DNA of 5,300 bases from Acidobacteriaceae bacterium (GTDB taxonomy: Bacteria > Acidobacteriota > Terriglobia > Terriglobales > Acidobacteriaceae), in assembly GCA_003133425.1 (NCBI GenBank), contig PKXI01000416.1:1-5300 (forward strand), written 5' to 3'. The notes under the pieces are model-generated. The model was not told the origin of the DNA, searched no databases, and worked only from the letters and a program-made list of their open reading frames with translations. Shown here in pieces: positions 4,776-5,300 of this stretch. Position 1 is the first letter of the stretch, and every line of letters begins with the position of its first letter. The position numbers and the translations under genes are program-made.

Positions 4776-5270
4776 ATGGCTCGCTTCCTCATCTTTGTTG
4801 CATTCCTGATCGCGACCTTTGACTGCACACACGGCCAATGGGAGATTCTGGAAGCACATACCACGGCTAGCCTTCTGGGCATCGAAAGCATAGGCAACGG
4901 AGTAGCTTGGGCCAGCGGTATCCTTGTGGTCCATCTTCTGTGGCTTGCGCTGGTGATTTTTGGTGCCCTCTGGACGCGTGGGAGACCCGTGTTGAGCGCG
5001 TTGCATATACTGGCGCTGCTCTGGGGAATTATGGTGGAGGTGAGCCCGTGGCAGTGCCCTCTGACTCTGATGGAACAGTATTTTGAAGCGCAGGCCGGTC
5101 TCCGTGCGTACCACGATAGTTTCCTGCTGCACTACCTGGACGCGATCGTGTATCCCAATCTTCCCGACTGGGCCGTGACGAGCGCGGGTACTGCCGTATG
5201 CGCTCTCAATCTTGGAATCTATTGCTGGCGGTTCGGAAAGGCCTGGGTTTCAAGAAAGACGACACGTTGA
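4776..5270 (+). CDS. DUF2784 family membrane protein
   Basis: A 164-aa protein of the uncharacterised DUF2784 family of small inner-membrane proteins. Conserved signature residues are visible in order: VVHLLWLALVIFGALW (51-66) with His53 and Trp56, SALHILALLWGIMVEVSPW (74-92) with His77, Gly84 and Glu88, then CPLTLME (94-100), YHDSFLLHYLDAIVYP (112-127). Membrane segments are at about 46-66, 73-89 and 134-152. The first 40 residues (MARFLIFVAFLIATFDCTHG...) exceed the usual family start; they include another hydrophobic stretch that may be a signal sequence or extra helix. The family's biochemical role is unknown. I kept ATG 4776, though the family core would also be covered by a GTG near residue 51. 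There is no ribosome site at the ATG, but a TACACT 7 nt upstream suggests a leaderless transcript. It is divergent from the hydrolase ORF, with 100 nt between them. The family call is firm. Confidence 0.88.
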   Translation: MARFLIFVAFLIATFDCTHGQWEILEAHTTASLLGIESIGNGVAWASGILVVHLLWLALVIFGALWTRGRPVLSALHILALLWGIMVEVSPWQCPLTLMEQYFEAQAGLRAYHDSFLLHYLDAIVYPNLPDWAVTSAGTAVCALNLGIYCWRFGKAWVSRKTTR

Positions 5271-5278
5271 GATCCCAA

Positions 5279-5300
5279 ATGAAAATACCGGTGAGCGTTA
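5279..5300 (+). CDS. Possible start of a further gene, cut by the window end
   Basis: ATG at 5279 opens MKIPVSV and runs off the window. A weak GAGA lies 6 nt upstream and the start is 8 nt after the DUF2784 stop, as in an operon. Seven codons cannot establish a gene. Confidence 0.22.

Noticed and set aside
1..5300. CRISPR array, tRNA or rRNA gene, insertion sequence or att repeats
   Set aside because: I looked on both strands and saw no regularly spaced repeats, tRNA-like cloverleaf, transposase motif or paired terminal repeats.

Overview
The window reads as ordinary chromosomal DNA of moderate GC from a soil-type bacterium, rich in hypothetical and decaying genes. The best taxonomic hint is a serine/threonine kinase remnant. 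It has a short Cys-type N-terminal stretch ending in a TDGALL-like segment, then a GKYRIVRLLGRGGMG kinase start. I associate this architecture, and the small zinc-finger-like protein beside it, with Acidobacteriota. That assignment is inference from memory and no database was searched.

Layout. Positions 180-1934 carry a run of minus-strand genes. In transcription order they are a 49-aa and a 52-aa single-membrane-segment small protein (1785-1934 and 1544-1702, both with good Shine-Dalgarno sites), an 80-aa protein with a CxxC...HxxxxH pattern (1240-1482), a broken serine/threonine kinase gene (892-1206), and a complete UPF0149/YecA-like protein with a C-terminal SEC-C motif (180-890). The kinase remnant ends exactly where the UPF0149 gene begins, so that gene's ribosome binding site lies in former kinase codons. 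A divergent intergenic region (1935-2229) follows. Next, on the plus strand, are a frameshifted PD-(D/E)xK nuclease-like gene (2230-2699) and an unrecognised 301-aa membrane-anchored protein (2801-3706). Facing them on the minus strand is a chimeric, truncated alpha/beta-hydrolase ORF (3797-4675). Divergent from that is a DUF2784 membrane protein (4776-5270), whose start looks leaderless. A possible new gene starts at 5279 and runs off the window.

How the genes work together: I see no convincing pathway or defence system. The dominant signal is gene decay and recombination. At least two genes are broken (kinase, nuclease-like) and a third, the hydrolase, looks truncated and fused at both ends. 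Intact small or hypothetical genes sit between them. The most unusual items are the kinase/UPF0149 junction, the two small membrane ORFs, the hydrolase chimera with a methyltransferase-tail-like N-terminus, and the four-base frameshift in the nuclease-like gene.
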